This document shows, piece after piece, positions 22,013-32,583 of a DNA stretch of 64,000 bases (position 1 is its first letter; the number at the start of each line of letters is the position of its first letter). The DNA comes from Notospermus geniculatus. Its lineage: Eukaryota; Nemertea; Pilidiophora; Heteronemertea; Lineidae. The stretch spans positions 172,816-236,815 of the forward strand of contig NMRB01000879.1 in NCBI GenBank assembly GCA_002633025.1, written 5' to 3'. Both the position numbers and the translations under genes were made by a program. The notes under the pieces are model-generated. The model was given only the letters and a program-made list of their open reading frames with translations. It was not told the DNA's origin and searched no databases.

Positions 22013-22603
22013 GCCATCTACAATACCACCAACCGTTCGAGCGCTAACGCGGCCTAAAATTGGCGAACAGAGTAGAGGCAATATTATTATTCCTTATGAT
22101 TCATTCAGTCACACTTGACACTAGATGGCGTTATCTTCTATAACACCACTAGGTTTCCGTCTCGAAAGTAGTGCAGATTACTACATATAGTACAAAATGT
22201 AGTACATTTTGGTAAAGGTTTTTAACAATCGTGAACAGGCCAGCCGTGTCACCGCCAACCCAGTGGCATCTACGTTAGATGATAGATGATGTTGAAAAGT
22301 GGTGCTGTTGGGGTTCAAGGCGAATATTTTCACACTAAAAGGACTTCGTGTTGATAACAACTGGTATTAGAAATGAACTGAATACTAATTAGAAAGAATT
22401 GTGTGATTAGGCCGACGGACCGAACTATTTCTACATGCGCGCCGGCAAAATCCAAGATGGCGGCCTTCCACCTACGCTAGTGGTGATGAAATGAGGCACG
22501 ATATTTCGCCGCTAGTGTCAAGTGTGTCATTCAGTTACACGCCATTAGGTCGATTGGAATGCGCTTCTCTGGGGGAAAACCCGGTGACTATAGATAGATT
22601 CAC

Positions 22604-22856
22604 AAAGCGGTTTTATCGTTAGAACCGTCTTAGGCCGGTGTAACGTCGATCAGTGTTCCCCGTATTTCTGTGTTTTTCTTTGTTTCCCTCCTGACGAATT
22701 AAGGGGCAACTAACCAACAATGACCATTCTAGGCCGCGTCTATTGTTGGGGAACACTGAGCTACAGAAACACTCACCTATGTTACACTTCTTCCAATTGT
22801 AGTGGTGAAGTACACTTGGAACCAGGATAAGACGGTTCTGATGACGGAACCGCTTT
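22604..22856. mobile_element. MITE with AAAGCGGTT ends
   Basis: AAAGCGGTTTTATCGTTAGA pairs with TCTGATGACGGAACCGCTTT. An inner inverted pair (GTGTTCCCC/GGGGAACAC) lies inside. Confidence 0.7.
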
Positions 22857-23197
22857 AAGAATACGACCCTAAGTGTCGGGCTTAAGTACGCTTGGTGAAT
22901 ACTGCGTAAATGACTCAGAAAAAGTTACGAAAATCTTAAGTGTGCTTGATAAATAGGGGATTTACGCATTACTTAAATGCTTTACGTGGCTTTATTGAAT
23001 ACCATTTGATATACTTACGATAGGGTTACGAATACGTAAGTGCTACGAAGCTTTGATGAATCAGGCCCCTGATGTCTTGCAAATATCCACTTCTGATGCT
23101 CTCAAACTGCTTCGGCTTCAACCAAATAGCTCACTTACCACTAATAGTATCTACGACATGACGCAATCATGGATAACGGAGGGGTTTCCCGAACATA

Positions 23198-24220
23198 CAG
23201 AGCGTCTCAAAAAAAATGTTACCATTTTGATCCTGTCTAAAAATTAAACTGTTGATTTCTTTCAAATGAAACTCCTGTCCTAATTAGAAGAAACCTGGGA
23301 AATTTTTATCAAATTAGAATGGCTTTGATATCATTTTTGTAACAATCACAATTACAGGTTTTGTGATTTTGCAGTTTTACGATTCAGTGACTGAAAATAG
23401 ACATTTTCACTGTGTCTAACTGCTGCAATGTTCTTTTCTGTTCTGAGAGAGCATTAGGCGGTCTCCTTGATTATTTTTGGCCTGATAATGCAATGTTCCT
23501 TTGTTTCCAACCTTTTCCACATCATAAATGAATCAGAAAATTGCCAGGTGGATGTCTTTCATCACGTCTGACGTATAGCCATTTTGTGATCACAATTAAC
23601 TTCATATCGGGTGTCCCCCAAAAACGAAAACCCTTTATAATATGGGGTTATTCAAAAAATATTATTGTTATGACTTTCATATTTTGCACCAATTATCTAA
23701 AGTATATCAGATAGATTTCCCTAAAATTTCAGCTCATTAGGTTGCACAGCACTAAAACAGCGACATGTTTAAAATGTCATGTCAAAAATGCAGTGCGGAA
23801 AGTTCAGTGCAATTTCATTGACCGCCATTGCATGTTTGGCGAGACATTTTGAATATGCTGCTATTTTAATGCTATTTATTCTATGGAGCTGAAATTTGGA
23901 GGCAAGATGTCTAATATTCTGTAGATAGAAGGTGCAAAATATCGAAGTCATAGCTTTGATACTTTTTGAATTACTCCATATTAAATTAGGGTTGTCATTT
24001 TCGGCGGTGGCCCCGCGATACAAAAATAACATGGCTTTGCGCATTTCTACCATGGTTTTTGCTCCACCATAAACACCATAGTGAATAAAAAGTCGAACTT
24101 CCTGTATGAATCAAATCTCCCAAATCTTCACTACCAAACCTGAAAAGATGAAACATTTCGTCCAAAGAATGTGGACTAGAGATCAAATCAAAATGGTAAC
24201 ATTTTTTTTGAGACACCCTG
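23198..24220. mobile_element. Mariner-like foldback, TA TSD
   Basis: CAGAGCGTCTCAAAAAAAAT ... ACCATTTTGATC pairs with the right end, which reads CAGGGTGTCTCAAAAAAAAT on the complement. TA flanks both ends (23196-23197 and 24221-24222). A second element (23609-24014), with GGGTGTCCCCCAAAAACG ends and arms of about 55 bp, is nested inside. No transposase gene is seen. Confidence 0.75.
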
Positions 24221-24222
24221 TA

Positions 24223-24813
24223 TATACTAGTAGCTCGTGACGTCATAACACCCTGTCAAAATAGCGGCCCGTGCCTCTCTTTGTATAGTGGAATAGGAGC
24301 GCCAGCGGGTGGAGCGGCAAAGACGAAAACCAGTCTATGAACGCTGAGAATTGGCCGCTCTTGCTATAAAAATCTTCGCATTGCACCAAGGGATTGTTCT
24401 TCCTGGTTGTCTGGTCTTGCAATTAACCGTTTACGTTAACGTTCATTAGTAGATTTCAATCCTAACTGCGCGTTTACGTTATTTCCATGTCACGAACGAC
24501 AAAACCACACTGTTAGAAATAACAGAGGATTTTACAGAAAATCTGTGCAGCAGAGTCCCCAGGACTGGATCTGTAAAATTACAGACTTAAATAAATGTTA
24601 ACAGAGATTTGACTGGAGGCTGACCAAATTATATTTTCATACTGCTCTCAGAAGGCATCATAATGGGATGTCCAATGGAGTCCAACCAATACAGGAAAAC
24701 ATGAATCATACCATAATTTACAGAAAGTGCTGGGGATTCTGCTGCAGGCAATTTCTGTAAAATTACAACAAAATTACTATAAATGTAAAATTAATAATTT
24801 CGAACAGTGCATC
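24223..24813. other. No gene; imperfect inverted repeat
   Basis: GCAGCAGAGTCCCCAG (near 24550) is complementary to CTGGGGATTCTGCTGC (near 24730). It is possibly a degraded MITE into which the LTR element at 24814 inserted. Confidence 0.45.
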
Positions 24814-25162
24814 TGTAATAAATTTCGGTACCGTACCTGGCTTCGCTCCAAATATGGCTCTCACAGGCGTCGGGACGTCCGTCAGGTCGCGGCGGCGGCA
24901 GCAGCGTCCAGCAGCAGCAACAGCAACGGGCAAGGGTCCAGACAGCGTGGCACTTGGTATCGGTATCTGATCGTCGCGTCAGAGCTCGACACAATAATCA
25001 TATATGAACGTAGTTGTCTATCTTCCAGTGCGGGGCCAAGTGCGACCAAATAGCCCGCCTTTAGCGTTTTATACGGACAGTTCTTCCCACCAACACCAGG
25101 TGGCCCCGGTGTAGTGCTCTCGGCCCGTAAAGAGTCCCGCAACGACATCCACAACCATAACA
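24814..25162 (-). repeat. 3' LTR
   Basis: The copy is nearly identical to 28977-29326. It contains a CAG/CTG-rich block (CAGCAGCAGCAACAGCAACG) that produces spurious polar open frames. Confidence 0.9.
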
Positions 25163-25213
25163 TCCTCTCCCCGCGTGTTTTTGAACGAAACGTAGTATTT
25201 ATATACATATGTA

Positions 25214-26255
25214 CACTCATGGAAAAAAGTAAATGGACAGCAGTTTTTCTTGAATATCTCCAAACCGTTGCGATGTAGGAGACTGAGCCTAACATATGTG
25301 ATAGCAAATTTTGCTGGCTATCTGATGATGTTGAAGTCCAGAAAATCCGGTGAAATCCACCTTTGATAGAAGGAATTTTGTAAAGTCATGTTTTTGGCTA
25401 CGTTTTTATTTGCAGGTTTTCACTGAAAATTTTTATAGGAGTGTGTTCCTCTCATCGAGAGCTTTCGTATCATATCTTGAAATTTTAATTATTTTAATTA
25501 GAAAGGTTGTTTTTAACCACTTTTATCAAAATTATTCGGCACATGCCAGACACACCTTTGACACAATCCCTTGCTGTCATTGTCCTGTTGAGTAGATCAG
25601 AATAAATGGGGTTTCAATAGCTTTTGTGTGTTGACGTGTGCGTGTGGTTATAGGCCTGCACTCAGTTGATAGAAAATTCACCACACAATTCAAATAATGT
25701 GAAATTGAATTTAGATCAATAAACTTTACAGTTGGTCACCCACCAGTCATGCCAGTACCCAATGGAGTATCACAAGTGGACCGTATTAGAAATTGACCCT
25801 ATTTAGGAAATTGACCGTCTGACCACTACCTTCCATGACTTGGTTTTGCTCATTCATTGTGAAGTAGAAATGACAACACAGCTCATAATAGGCTGGAGAG
25901 GGCCTTTTCAAAGGTGTGTCTGGCATGTGCAAAATAATTTCGATAAAAGTGGTTAAAAACCACCTTTCTAATTAAAATAATTGGAAATTGAAGATGTGAT
26001 ACGAAAGCTCTCGATGAGAGGAACACACTCCTATAAAAATTTTCAGTGAAAACCTGCAAATAAAAAAGTAGCCAAAAACATGACTTTACAAAATTCCTTC
26101 TATCAAAGGTGGATTTCACCGGATTTTCCGGACTTCAACATCATCAGATAGCCAGCAAAATTTGCTATCACATATGTTAGGCTCAGTCTCCTACATCGCA
26201 ATGGTTTGGAGATATTCAAGAAAAACTGCTGTCCATTTACTTTTTTCCATGAGTG
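25214..26255. mobile_element. Mariner-like foldback, 350-bp arms, TA TSD
   Basis: The arms 25214-25563 and 25906-26255 are almost perfect inverted copies starting CACTCATGGAAAAAAGTAAA. TA flanks both ends (25212-25213 and 26256-26257). It lies between the polypurine tract and the gag-like gene of the LTR element. The long palindromic arms produce mirror-image short frames (MKSTFDRRNFVKSCFWL on both strands). Confidence 0.88.
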
Positions 26256-26580
26256 TACATCCTAAACCTGGGTATCAATGAGCCAGCTTCGATCCCCGGC
26301 CCATCCGAATCCGTCAAAATAAATAAATAAACCTCCTCCTGGGCGTCCCATGACACTTGCCGAACTCCAGAGGCAGCAACATTGGCATGATGTGATGATC
26401 TACGGGTCCTCGATCCTCCACATATAATTGAAAGGAGTTGACTGACGGTTCGTGGAAAACTATATACACGCACATATATAAATTGACGAAGTAACAGCTT
26501 GCAGAAATAAGTACGAAAATGATAGTTACTGATAAATTTCAACTGTCAATGTCTCTGTCACGATTTCCATTTTTAATATG

Positions 26581-28302
26581 CTATTGTAGTGAAAGCCGCC
26601 TGTACTCCAGCAGCCAGGCTGGCGGTTTTACACGTCGCTCCCTCCGCGATCTGATGATGAGTGGGTCCCAACCACCTTGCACTAAGTATTCTCCCCCGTC
26701 ATCCGATCCTGTTTCCTCCACATCCCATCCACCTTTCTCGGCTGCTCTCTCAAACTGTACAATGAAAGGTACCCACGTTGACTGCCGTCCATCAAATGGT
26801 GGGAGCGGAGCCCTGGGCGGCCCCCTGTTCTGTTCTTTCGCGCGTCTCGGCCTTCTATCTTGCGGCTCGGAGTACTCGATGGAACGGTCATTTTCCACCT
26901 CGGGTCCAGCTTCATTTCCTTCTCCATAAGCAACTCTAGGTGGGACTGCCTCTGTCCCCCTGTGGTGATCTCCATAACCATCCTGGAAACAGCGTCTGTC
27001 CCGTGCCTGGTTTGTGGCCCCGGGCGGCTGACAATGTCGAGCTCCTGTCCTAACCAGTTCTTCCCTCCGATCGGCTCCAAGAGGCATAAATCCTTCTCTG
27101 TGATACTCTTTGTCCATGTTGCCGTCATGAACCCGACGGCCGGAAGAAGGTCGTCTCTCTCGGGGGAGTTGATACCTGGAAGCTGTGGGACCGGGGTATT
27201 CATCTCTCTGGGGACGTGCCGCATATTGTCGTCTCAGTCTGGTAGGTTCAACACTAATGCATGTTTCCGCGTGGTGGCGCTTATCCTGATCATCCTCAGT
27301 GGTGTCACCCACGTATACACGCTCTCGTTGAGGACCAGGGTGATTACTTCTAATGTAGCCCCTCATTGGTGAATTCCGTCCATCCACATAACCAACATCA
27401 ACTCCCAGTTGTCGCCTAACCCCCGCATCTCGACGTGAATCCCGGTTTATCTGCAGCTGATCATGGTCCCTGGCCGGTGCAACCTCATGATACTCAGGCA
27501 CTGGAGTCTCACGATGATCTGACGAAGGAAAGACCGATTTCGACTCAAACTCCCTTGGATGAAGCTGCAGTGGTCTCGTTGTCTGCTCACTGTAATGCAC
27601 TACATTTATTGTAGACGGCTGTTTCCCTTCGATCAGCTTCTCACCTGGAGCCCTCTCCTCCGCAGGGGTACTCGCAACGAGATCAAGATGATCTTTATTA
27701 ATTCGGGTCACACCTGGGGGTTTCTCGGTTTGTGCCACTGGTCCGACACTTTTGCCTTCCATCTTGATACTCGGCGACGTCACAGGCTCAGTAGGCTTGC
27801 GTTCTAACATTGATGACTGATGAGAACTGGCGGGTATCCTTCTGGACAGTGTACCCCTTCGTACCGCCTCCTGCAATTCTCTCCTAAGAAGGCTCATCTC
27901 ATTCATCATTCTTTCCATATCTTGCTGCCGAGCCGCCCTTTCTATCTCCAGCAGCTTGTACCGGTCAACCGATCTTGGAGAAGTGGGACTCGAACTATGT
28001 TCACCACATTCAGACTTGCTCTCGCTCCTCCCTACATTAACTACACAGGACGACTTTCTATCCGTCGCAGATGACTGTAATGAAACAGCATCACCTCTAG
28101 TAAAATAACTTTCCTGGCTCCCCGGTGTGAAATCAAACATATCTTGTGTTTCTAAAGTTTTAACTTCCTCCTCTACGAAGCATTTGAGCTCCGCCAACTC
28201 CCCATAACTTGTAAGATCTGCCGCTGACCGACGTTCAATAATTGCATTGACTTGCGATTCGCTTAGGCACGGCAATTTCAAGGCAAACCGTATCAGCAAC
28301 AA
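26581..28302 (-). CDS. Gag-like ORF with integrase-tail-like C-terminus
   Basis: The 573-residue frame starts MLLIRFALKLPCLSESQVNA. Residues around 130-155 form a short coiled coil (RYKLLEIERAARQQDMERMM). The middle is long, charged and disordered (Arg/Pro/Glu-rich). Near residue 505 PLPPFDGRQSTWVPFIVQFE matches the start of the Gypsy-type Gag capsid core. Only about 20 residues later it switches to WDPLIIRSRRERRVKPPAWL, which resembles the basic PPxWLxDY tail at the end of Gypsy polyproteins. I infer an internal deletion that fused early Gag to the end of Pol in frame. The frame is open and preserved, so the fusion product may still be made. Confidence 0.65.
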   Translation of the reverse strand: MLLIRFALKLPCLSESQVNAIIERRSAADLTSYGELAELKCFVEEEVKTLETQDMFDFTPGSQESYFTRGDAVSLQSSATDRKSSCVVNVGRSESKSECGEHSSSPTSPRSVDRYKLLEIERAARQQDMERMMNEMSLLRRELQEAVRRGTLSRRIPASSHQSSMLERKPTEPVTSPSIKMEGKSVGPVAQTEKPPGVTRINKDHLDLVASTPAEERAPGEKLIEGKQPSTINVVHYSEQTTRPLQLHPREFESKSVFPSSDHRETPVPEYHEVAPARDHDQLQINRDSRRDAGVRRQLGVDVGYVDGRNSPMRGYIRSNHPGPQRERVYVGDTTEDDQDKRHHAETCISVEPTRLRRQYAARPQRDEYPGPTASRYQLPRERRPSSGRRVHDGNMDKEYHREGFMPLGADRREELVRTGARHCQPPGATNQARDRRCFQDGYGDHHRGTEAVPPRVAYGEGNEAGPEVENDRSIEYSEPQDRRPRRAKEQNRGPPRAPLPPFDGRQSTWVPFIVQFERAAEKGGWDVEETGSDDGGEYLVQGGWDPLIIRSRRERRVKPPAWLLEYRRLSLQ

Positions 28303-28976
28303 CTATATAATCTCTAATGCTATCTAGTGAGATCTATGGCGACCCCGCCTTTTCAAACAACAAAAGTTCAGTACAGTTCTCAATTTCTATTAGCGTTGCC
28401 GTCAACTCAAAAATATTCAACACAGTTGCCAAAAATGAAGTCAGTTTCCAAATTCAATTCAATTCCGCCAGCAAAATCAATCATTCAATACTATGCCGAA
28501 GTTCTCACTAATCCCCCAAAGCTATTGCTAATCCCTTGAAGCGATTGACCTTTCTGCATTAATCCTCCAATTACTTCTCTCCCCTTCCGAACAAACGAGT
28601 CGCTCCACACAACAATCCAAAATGCTCTAATCTGTTTAACGCCCCAAAACTCCACACTAATCCTATTATGTATGTCTATACTACACGCACGTGGACGAAA
28701 CAATTCTGTACATATGTGCGTCGTCCGAAAATAACTTGCAGCACATAAATGAATGCAGTCTTTGGCAGAATTTCGCCAGTTTTCTCCACTTAAATTCTGC
28801 GACAATCTTAAATATCTTCCTGGCGGTCTCGCCTCCACAAATTTCAAACCAAAAGAAATATATAATGAAAGCAGATTACGAACCAAATGTCCTTGATCCT
28901 CCTGTCGCACAATTCCCTCCAAACTGTATCCTTGGTGCAGCGTCGGGTCCTCGTACCTTAACACTCCTGGTACCAA

Positions 28977-29326
28977 TGTAATAAATTTCGGTACCGTACC
29001 TGGCTTCGCTCCAAATATGGCTCTCACAGGCGTCGGGACGTCCGTGAGGTCGCGGCGGCGGCAGTAGCGTCCAGCAGCAGCAACAGCAACGGGCAAGGGT
29101 CCAGACAGCGTGGCACTTGGTATCGGTATCTGATCGTCGCGTCAGAGCTCGACACAATAATCATATATGAACGTAGTTGTCTATCTTCCAGTGCGGGGCC
29201 AAGTGCGACCAAATAGCCCGCCTTTAGCGTTTTATACGGACAGTTCTTCCCACCAACACCAGGTGGCCCCGGTGTAGTGCTCTCGGCCCGTAAAGAGTCC
29301 CGCAACGACATCCACAACCATAACAC
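28977..29326 (-). repeat. 5' LTR
   Basis: Its partner is at 24814-25162. The few differences between the LTRs indicate a recent insertion. Confidence 0.9.
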
Positions 29327-29377
29327 ATCTTTGTCGTAAAGTTTACGTTTGCCGTTTGGATTCTTAAACTCCCTAGT

Positions 29378-29557
29378 AAGGCGCCTCTCCACGTGAGAGT
29401 TTTCTCGCAGAGGTTAGTTGGCTCACAATGAGCAATCTACCATTTTTTGTTCCTGCACGACTTACGCTAGGTCCAATGACATAAACAATTGCTCGTAGTT
29501 AACTTGCCAATAGAGAGCCAACTTGCGCGAGAAAACTCTTACGTGGAGAGGCGCCTT
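29378..29557. mobile_element. AAGG-type MITE, 180 bp
   Basis: AAGGCGCCTCTCCACGTGAG pairs with the inverted ACTCTTACGTGGAGAGGCGC-CTT. It shares GTTTTCTCGC and GTTGGCTC with 21155-21329. TA follows the right end. Confidence 0.85.
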
Positions 29558-29622
29558 TAGCCATTGACTTTTTTACTACACTGTAGAGAGATTCCTACCT
29601 TCAATACAAACTAACCGGTCGA

Positions 29623-30663
29623 ATGGCGCTTCTTCCCCCAATTGCTGTGAACAAAAAAGCCCTTAAGATCCAATTTCATCCGTCAGAGTTTTGGATACTA
29701 GTGTGCTACACGGAGGAACCGGTGCCCTGGCGGAGGGTAATAGTGTACAGCCCCCAGGCCCGAAATAAGATATTCCGTGCAAATATCAAGTACAGACAGT
29801 CGTATTACTATGTTAGGACGGGCCGTACAAGATGTATTGTTGCCGAGCCAATCTCCAAATATATCTTACATTTTCGCATTCACCGAGTCCCGTTAGAATT
29901 AAAGTGTCAAATTGAAAAGGCAGTAGACATGTATGATATTTCTGTTGGAAATTATACTGGTCGGTTTCTTATGCCAGGTACCGGTAAGGATGATATGTAC
30001 AAAGGCGGGGCCTGTCAAAAACATTCCAATGGAATAATACTCTATATACATTTCCATAAAAACATGCAATTTCTCATCGTTCAAGAAAGAACAGAAAATT
30101 ACGAAAAAGCTGCTTTCCTTTTATACTATATGCATCAGCAAAAAGCCGGATATGAAATAATCATTACACCAGTGTATAATAAGACATTATTTTGTGCTCC
30201 AGGACCAGGCCTGCTAAAACAAAAAGCAATTTTTCGTATAATTGGAGACTTTGATATCAGCTTTACAATAAGGCCTGACCGGTTGCTCAAAGTGTTTGCC
30301 ATTCTAAATATACAAACTGATAAACCCTTGAGACAGAGGGGCCAAATAAGGGTACCCCCGACATGTGTATTTATGACAGTAAACAGAGCATTAGGGGTCT
30401 ACCTTGAACAGTGTTATAATGGCGATAGGGCCTTGTTGCATCTTTGGGGGTATCAGCTATCCTGCGCACCAAGTGACTCTTTCCTCCCTGGTCAGAAATA
30501 TCAAATTCCTTTGAAAATACATATAGAATTACATGGGGTAAACCATAAAATAGAATACACTGTGACCACTTTTGACAAATACGAAAATATTTTCCACATT
30601 CAAAGGAACAAGTTATTTTATAACAAAGTAGATGTGTATAGTGCAGTACTTTCTGTACCATAA
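29623..30663 (+). CDS. ORF-A: intronless 346-residue protein, unknown function
   Basis: An uninterrupted frame starts MALLPPIAVNKKALKIQFHP and ends in TAA. It has no signal peptide or membrane helix, is rich in Tyr, Ile and Phe, and looks all-beta. I do not recognise a named family. It appears distantly related to ORF-B (58590-59546): residues around 105-135 (MYDISVGNYTGRFLMP then YKGG) align with LYDAIRGTVRGKLITP then YKPG in ORF-B, and both are followed by an SNG-x-I-L strand. A GTAAGAA cluster follows 0.7 kb downstream. Intronless and isolated in a transposon field, it may be a young host gene, a captured gene in an uncharacterised mobile element, or a sequence of viral origin. None of these is shown. 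Confidence 0.6.
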   Translation: MALLPPIAVNKKALKIQFHPSEFWILVCYTEEPVPWRRVIVYSPQARNKIFRANIKYRQSYYYVRTGRTRCIVAEPISKYILHFRIHRVPLELKCQIEKAVDMYDISVGNYTGRFLMPGTGKDDMYKGGACQKHSNGIILYIHFHKNMQFLIVQERTENYEKAAFLLYYMHQQKAGYEIIITPVYNKTLFCAPGPGLLKQKAIFRIIGDFDISFTIRPDRLLKVFAILNIQTDKPLRQRGQIRVPPTCVFMTVNRALGVYLEQCYNGDRALLHLWGYQLSCAPSDSFLPGQKYQIPLKIHIELHGVNHKIEYTVTTFDKYENIFHIQRNKLFYNKVDVYSAVLSVP

Positions 30664-31340
30664 AGGAGTCAACCATTAAGGTTACACTCGCAATCACGCT
30701 CTCTGTTCACTCTAGACAGACAAACATTCGTCTGGCAAGAAAGCCGCAATTTGTTATCAAAATCACGAGATATGTTCCTCTCGATAAGCCGATCACAGCA
30801 TCGCGATCGTTACTGTTTGTGGTCACGCGACACGGGAACGACCAATCCGTGATCTGATCATGCTGATGACGTAGAACCAAAATCTGGTTCTTCGTTTACT
30901 CATCATCTGACTCTATATTGCGTCCAGCATAGGCTAAAAATAGCAATACGAGTCAGACGTTCGGACTATCTGAATGATCAATATTAGTCATTGAGATTGT
31001 TCTAGCACATTCAAGAATGAGTTGAAGCACGGTACTTTACTTGATGAAGGGTTAATCACGCTATTACATCACGTTGAACTAAGTAATGAAATGGATGGCA
31101 GCCATTTTGCCCGCTTAAGTTTCGACACGGTAGCAGTCCAGCGTAGGTGATACCTCTGGCTATGTATGGGTTGGGCAAGACACAAGTCTTATCACATTAA
31201 TTGGGGAGGGACACGATGCATACTTCATGCAAAGGGGCAGTTTACGGCAGTTAGATGAGATGAATATCTCTGTTCTTGAAGCTCAAGACTTTCGGTGTAT
31301 AACCTGTTATGTTATTTTTCACCGCGAACCTGTGGGTACA
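30664..31340. other. No gene recognised
   Basis: This follows ORF-A directly. No polyadenylation signal is close to the ORF-A stop, and no element boundary is recognised. Confidence 0.45.
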
Positions 31341-31660
31341 CTCTCTTATGAAAAATAATGTAAGAAAAATATAAGGAACGTAAGATCAACTTAGGAATAT
31401 TGTAAGAAATGTGTAAGAACTGCCTTTTAGATGTAGGAAATATGTAAAAATGTAAATGTGAACGTAAGAAAGGTGTAGGGATTCAGAAACCAGCAAAGTC
31501 CTCATGTAAGAACGGTAGGAATAATGCAAGAAGGATGTAAGAAAAAACGAAAGAAATGTGTAAGAAACGAAACTTAGAAAATACAGATTCAATGGATGTA
31601 GGAAGAACATAGGAGCACACTACTAAAGACGTAAGAATAATGTATGAACAAATATTTATC
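31341..31660. repeat. GTAAGAA cluster 1 (empty-site paralogue)
   Basis: GTAAGAA or close variants recur more than ten times at irregular spacing. The segment AAATGTGTAAGAACTGCCTTTTAGATGTAGG corresponds to the joined flanks of the LINE at 50572-58355, so this copy is the uninterrupted version. Other clusters are at 35935-36080, 50400-50561 and 58366-58465. Confidence 0.75.
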
Positions 31661-31950
31661 CAATAAAAAGCACAGAGAACGACACACAAAATGATATAAT
31701 ACGAAGGGTCGTCTCCGAATTTCACAAATTTTCGACCCAACGGGGGTCTTCCTCAGGCACTTTCTACATTAGTCGAGCTACCAGAAGTGAAGTGAAATGA
31801 AGTGGATCCCAACATACAAATAGATCTGAAGTAAGGAAACCCTGTGCAAACAGGGGGTGTTAAACGTTTCAGTTGAGTAGAAATAGAAATAAAAGCCCCA
31901 TTGTTGAGTGCTGGAGCTGATTACAAAGATGAGGCTTCTAAAACAGGAAC
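31661..31950 (-). repeat. Penelope-like terminal repeat with hammerhead-like core
   Basis: On the minus strand CTGAGGA, a GACCC-containing stem and GAAA occupy 31730-31756. They are preceded (minus direction) by a block shared with 17205-17339. It lies downstream of the GIY-YIG segment at 33474-33773 on the same strand, as expected for a Penelope 3' end. Confidence 0.55.
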
Positions 31951-32471
31951 AGTGTATGATTAGTAAAAGTGTGATTTGGAAAGGAGTTCCACGAATTATG
32001 GATTGTGTAATTTGTGAGTAAACGTATGGAAAAAAGAAACAAAAGAGGCAATGGAGCTGCAACCTGCACATTCCAAAAAAACCAAAAGAAGGGGATCAGT
32101 AAAAGATAAATAGATAGGAGCGTGATTAGGCTGAAAGAAAAGAGTTTTATAAATTAGGGCATGTGTAATTTATAATGAGCAAACGTATGACATGAAGATA
32201 TCATATGACATCCAAAGAAAAGAAAAGGGAAAAGGCAATGGGAGAACTAGGCCTAAACCAGAATTAGAAAGCCTCATGCTCCTAACCTGTGGAAATAAAA
32301 AGGCCCACCTAGGGGAAAAAGAGAGAGAGGAACCCAACTGACGCCAAACTAAAGCTGGTAAAGGGGAGCTATGGGGTTATCAGAAACTCAGCATCTGGTG
32401 TTGAGACCTGAGGGGGTGACGGTTTTATGGGTCCACATACACTGCAACTCTGTTCAGAGAAGTGTCGTCAT
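31951..32471. other. A-rich tract with a diverged tandem duplication
   Basis: 31960-32053 and 32119-32245 share ATGTGTAATTT-TGAGYAAACGTATG and AAAGGCAATGG blocks. No coding region is supported. Confidence 0.4.
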
Positions 32472-32518
32472 TATGGTTCCCGATCAGTAAGATCGGGAAC
32501 CATCTTGTTTTTGGTCAT

Positions 32519-32583
<65 letters not shown>

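Larger units (their letters stand above)
20882..23071. mobile_element. 2.2-kb nonautonomous element with Harbinger-like ends
   Basis: The left end CAGGGGCCTTATTCATCAAG is matched by the inverted right end (GATGAATCAGGCCCCTG). These resemble the ends of the Harbinger element at 9809 (GGCCCGAATTCATAAAGC). Subterminal TTACGAATGCG/CGTAAGT words recur throughout. An AT dinucleotide abuts both ends, which would fit an ISL2EU-like 2-bp duplication, but this is weak. Several MITEs lie inside. No transposase is present. Confidence 0.65.
24814..29326 (-). mobile_element. Nonautonomous Gypsy-like LTR retrotransposon
   Basis: LTRs 24814-25162 and 28977-29326 are about 350 bp, nearly identical, and begin TG and end CA. 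CATC is duplicated at 24810-24813 and 29327-29330. On the minus strand a polypurine tract GGGGAGAGGA abuts the left (3') LTR, and TGGTACCAGGAG next to the right (5') LTR fits a tRNA primer site. The only large frame is 26581-28302. There is no protease, RT or RNase H. A mariner-like foldback occupies 25214-26255. Confidence 0.9.

Noticed and set aside
24791-25307. Polar Ser/Gln/Asn-rich and Leu/Cys-rich frames, repeated at 28876-29392
   Set aside because: They derive from the CAG-rich block of the LTR and occur identically in both LTRs.
25350-26119. Two almost identical 78-81 residue frames on opposite strands
   Set aside because: They are the two arms of the mariner-like foldback, not a gene pair.
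31341-31660. GTAAGAA repeats as a CRISPR or satellite array
   Set aside because: The word is short, spacing is irregular, and no fixed period exists.
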